Source: an uncultured Actinomycetes bacterium
GTDB lineage: Bacteria > Actinomycetota > Actinomycetes > Nanopelagicales > Nanopelagicaceae
Direction: 5' to 3'
Assembly (NCBI GenBank): GCA_903875815.1
Contig: CAIQXR010000094.1
Span: forward strand, 1-7,761
DNA length: 7,761 nucleotides
Part shown: positions 6,107 through 7,761 of the stretch, in pieces
How the letters are laid out: each line of letters begins with the position of its first letter
Numbering within the stretch: the stretch's first letter is position 1
Translations under genes and position numbers: made by a program
The notes under the pieces: generated by a model
Database searches by the model: none
Told to the model about the DNA's origin: nothing
Seen by the model: only the letters and a program-made list of their open reading frames with translations

Positions 6107-7013
6107 GGATCAGCAAGTAAGCGTGGAGGAGTTCCTCGAGAAATTACTCGCTATTGCCCACCCACTTGCGCCCTTTGATATGCCGCTCCTCGATGCTCAT
6201 GGCGCATCGCTCGCCAGCAATATCGTTGTTGGCCATCGAGTTGTGATGCCAGCGGGAAGTCGAATCCGATCGACACACATTGGATTAGCGGCCTCCGTCG
6301 GTCTCAATCACTTGCCGACCAGACCGCACCCACGCGTTGTGGTGATTTCGGCCGGCGATGATTTAGTCGAACCAGGCGCTCCACTCGGTGACGTGGAAGA
6401 CGAGTACGAAACAAATTCCTGGATGCTGACTACTGCAGTGAAAGAGGCGGGTGCTACCGCATATCGTGTGCACAGCATTCCCGAGAGTCGCGAACAAATT
6501 AAGCGCATTGTTGAAGATCAGCTGGTGCGCGCCGATCTGATCGTAATTAGCGGTGAAAGCAAAGATGAATCCTTCGAGATGATCAGTGATGTTCTTCGCG
6601 AACTCGGTGAAATCACCACAGTGCACCCCGCCATGACTGACTCCGGCCGATTTAATTTCGGGCTGATTGGCCCAGATCAAACCCCGGTAGTGACTCTTCC
6701 TGGCGAACCAGTAAACGCTTATCTCGCACTCGAGCTCTTTATTCGCCCCATGATCCGGACCATGCTCGGGGCTCCTAATATTTTCCGCAGTCGCATCAAA
6801 GTGGAGTTATCCGATAACGCCACGAGCCCGGCTGGTGAGCGCAGCTTTATTCGCGTCAAAGTTGAAGCAGCCAAAGCACATGTCCTGCCCCAGCAGGAGA
6901 GCTTGGAAAGTTTGGTGGAAGCCAATGGATTGCTCTTGATGAATGAGGAGACCACTACCTACAAAGCGGGCGATTTGGTCGATGTCATGATTTTGGAGCG
7001 GAGTAATAATTAA
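6105..7013 (+). CDS. glp: Glp-type MoeA/gephyrin-like protein lacking domain II and catalytic motifs
   Basis: This 302-residue protein belongs to the MoeA/gephyrin-E family (usually about 400 residues). Order: N-terminal helix VSVEEFLEKLLAIAHPL (5-21); domain I remnant (22-70); MoCF-like domain III with VVVISAGDDLVEPGAPLG (78-95) and TNSWML (103-108); domain IV (about 225-298). Between LASNIVV and MPAGSRI (about 37-53) some 100 residues present in relatives are absent, including the DNSAMDGYA loop and domain II. GGVSVG is replaced by GESKDE (150-155), QPGKP by TDSGR (178-182), and LPGNPVS by LPGEPVN (198-204). Molybdate insertion is therefore very unlikely. The Corynebacterium relative Glp binds FtsZ and partners the membrane protein GlpR, whose gene lies just downstream here, so a role in division is the best inference. 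ATG 6105 is supported by promoter spacing and the family N-terminus. Confidence 0.85.
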   Translation: MDQQVSVEEFLEKLLAIAHPLAPFDMPLLDAHGASLASNIVVGHRVVMPAGSRIRSTHIGLAASVGLNHLPTRPHPRVVVISAGDDLVEPGAPLGDVEDEYETNSWMLTTAVKEAGATAYRVHSIPESREQIKRIVEDQLVRADLIVISGESKDESFEMISDVLRELGEITTVHPAMTDSGRFNFGLIGPDQTPVVTLPGEPVNAYLALELFIRPMIRTMLGAPNIFRSRIKVELSDNATSPAGERSFIRVKVEAAKAHVLPQQESLESLVEANGLLLMNEETTTYKAGDLVDVMILERSNN

Positions 7014-7589
7014 GTGAGCGCTGGCTGGCCACTAGAGATCGTTGATGGCGATTTACTCCTGACGCCGTTGCGATTGCGCGATCGAGCTCAATGGGATTCG
7101 GTGCGCGAAATAAATCGCGAGTGGTTGGAACCCTGGGAAGCGACGCGCCCCTCGGCTGATGCCGATGCTGCGCTCCCGAGTTATTCACAGATGGTTCGCA
7201 GATTTCGACGCGAAGGTCGAGCTGGCCGCTCGCTGACGCTGGCGATCTGGTTTCATGATGGCGCTCGCTGGAACTTTGTTGGTCAGATCACGTTGGGCGG
7301 GATTATTTATGGCGCCTTTCGTGGCGCCCACATTGGCTATTGGATCGATCAGCGCTTCGCCAATCGTGGCTTAGTAACCCGAGCAGTGCAGCTGATCTCT
7401 GATTATGGATTTACGAATCTGGCGTTACACCGGATTGAGATCAATCTCCGACCAGAGAACGAGGCGTCCCGGCGAGTAGCCGAGAAGGCCGGCTTCATCT
7501 TTGAAGGAGTGCGAAACCGCTATCTCCATATCAGCGGCGAATGGCGGGACCATCTCTGTTTTGTGAAGGAAAATCCAGCAATTCTTTAA
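7014..7589 (+). CDS. rimJ: RimJ/RimL-type GNAT N-acetyltransferase
   Basis: This 191-residue protein is a typical full-length GNAT of the RimJ/RimL group, which transfers acetyl from acetyl-CoA to protein N-termini or small-molecule amines. Landmarks are LLLTPLRLRDRAQW (14-27), the central strand ITLGGII (92-98), GAHIGYWIDQRFANRGLVTR (104-123) holding the acetyl-CoA pyrophosphate loop (usually RGxG/A, here NRGLVT), and RIEINLRPENEASRRVAEKAGF (140-161). Its GTG directly follows the glp stop codon, with GGAG repeats at 6995-7003 as ribosome binding site, so the two genes are co-transcribed. The same moeA1-rimJ order occurs in M. tuberculosis. The substrate is unknown; the constant pairing with glp suggests, but does not show, a protein of the division machinery. 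The RimJ label is by family similarity only. Confidence 0.9.
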   Translation: MSAGWPLEIVDGDLLLTPLRLRDRAQWDSVREINREWLEPWEATRPSADADAALPSYSQMVRRFRREGRAGRSLTLAIWFHDGARWNFVGQITLGGIIYGAFRGAHIGYWIDQRFANRGLVTRAVQLISDYGFTNLALHRIEINLRPENEASRRVAEKAGFIFEGVRNRYLHISGEWRDHLCFVKENPAIL

Positions 7590-7634
7590 ATCGGACATAC
7601 CGCCCAAATCCACAACTTTCCCCGCGTAGACGCA

Positions 7635-7640
7635 TAATCT
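7635..7640 (+). promoter_or_regulatory. Possible -10 element of glpR
   Basis: TAATCT lies eight bases before ATG 7649, and no ribosome binding site is visible in the 59-base gap after the acetyltransferase gene. This suggests a separate short-leader or near-leaderless promoter, possibly in addition to read-through from glp. Confidence 0.4.
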
Positions 7641-7648
7641 TCTCTTCC

Positions 7649-7761
7649 ATGGCCTCCGGTTTTATCTACCTCATCATCCTCGGGATGTGGGCGGCCTATT
7701 TCGTGCCTCGATGGATCTCCTCTCATGATCAAAGTTCTGGCAAGAGCCAAGAGCGATACAA
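7649..7761 (+). CDS. glpR: GlpR/SepX-type divisome membrane protein, N-terminal 37 residues (runs off window)
   Basis: Only the start is present: MASGFIYLIILGMWAAYFVP (1-20) then RWISSHDQ and a hydrophilic stretch to residue 37. One N-terminal membrane helix with internal tryptophan, ending in a VPRW motif and followed by a charged segment, is how I recall the GlpR (Corynebacterium) and SepX (Streptomyces) proteins starting. GlpR is the membrane receptor for Glp at the division site; SepX is a Streptomyces cell-division protein. The position, immediately after glp and the acetyltransferase, matches M. tuberculosis Rv0996. The helix sits at the extreme N-terminus with the soluble part following it. 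The identification rests on a short sequence plus context, and the C-terminal part cannot be inspected. Confidence 0.75.
   Translation, partial: MASGFIYLIILGMWAAYFVPRWISSHDQSSGKSQERY

Noticed and set aside
6105..7013. Ordinary MoeA molybdopterin molybdenumtransferase
   Set aside because: The protein is about 100 residues short, and all four active-site motifs are missing or substituted, so the plain enzyme label would mislead.

Overview
The window reads as chromosomal DNA of an actinobacterium with moderate GC content. Three things point there. The run fmdB-like / 5-formyltetrahydrofolate cyclo-ligase / MoeA-like Glp / RimJ-type acetyltransferase / SepX-GlpR-type membrane protein matches the gene order I remember around Rv0991c-Rv0996 in Mycobacterium tuberculosis. 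A 60-residue acidic protein ends in the actinobacterial-looking tail RPPHHG. Several genes have a TAnnnT element placed exactly where a leaderless transcript would need it. A small-genome freshwater lineage (Nanopelagicales-like) is a guess from the compactness and base composition; nothing here proves it. No RNA gene, insertion sequence, CRISPR array or prophage signal was seen, and no gene-free stretch exceeds about 85 bases.

Layout. Bases 1-1322 (minus) hold the N-terminal 440 residues of an MMPL/RND-type membrane transporter, cut by the window edge. Diverging from it is a 60-residue acidic protein (1406-1588, plus), which converges on an FmdB-type zinc-ribbon protein (1599-1850, minus). 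Only 18 bases separate the fmdB start from a divergent CopC-like protein (1869-2429), followed in the same frame by a CopD-CtaG fusion (2439-4274) and an acyl-CoA dehydrogenase (4330-5472). The dehydrogenase converges on 5-formyltetrahydrofolate cyclo-ligase (5487-6071, minus). That gene is head to head, 33 bases apart, with a Glp/MoeA-like gene (6105-7013). A GNAT acetyltransferase starts on the base after its stop (7014-7589), and the first 37 residues of a GlpR/SepX-type protein close the window (7649 onward).

How the genes work together. The CopC-like and CopD-CtaG pair is probably an envelope module for copper handling or cytochrome oxidase assembly, but the CopC-like protein has no histidine or cysteine, so it cannot use the classical copper site. 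The right end is the most interesting part. Glp is a MoeA/gephyrin relative that binds FtsZ in Corynebacterium, and GlpR is its membrane receptor. This Glp lacks about 100 residues (the DNSAMDG loop and the MoeA domain II) and has replaced the remaining molybdate-insertion motifs. It looks like a gephyrin scaffold stripped of enzymatic function and kept for cell division.

Regulation. Four genes (starts at 1406, 1869, 6071 and 6105) have TAnnnT followed by exactly six bases and then the start codon. The fmdB and glpR starts have seven and eight bases. This indicates leaderless transcription. The fmdB/copC pair appears to share one near-symmetric -10 element, TATCCTA.
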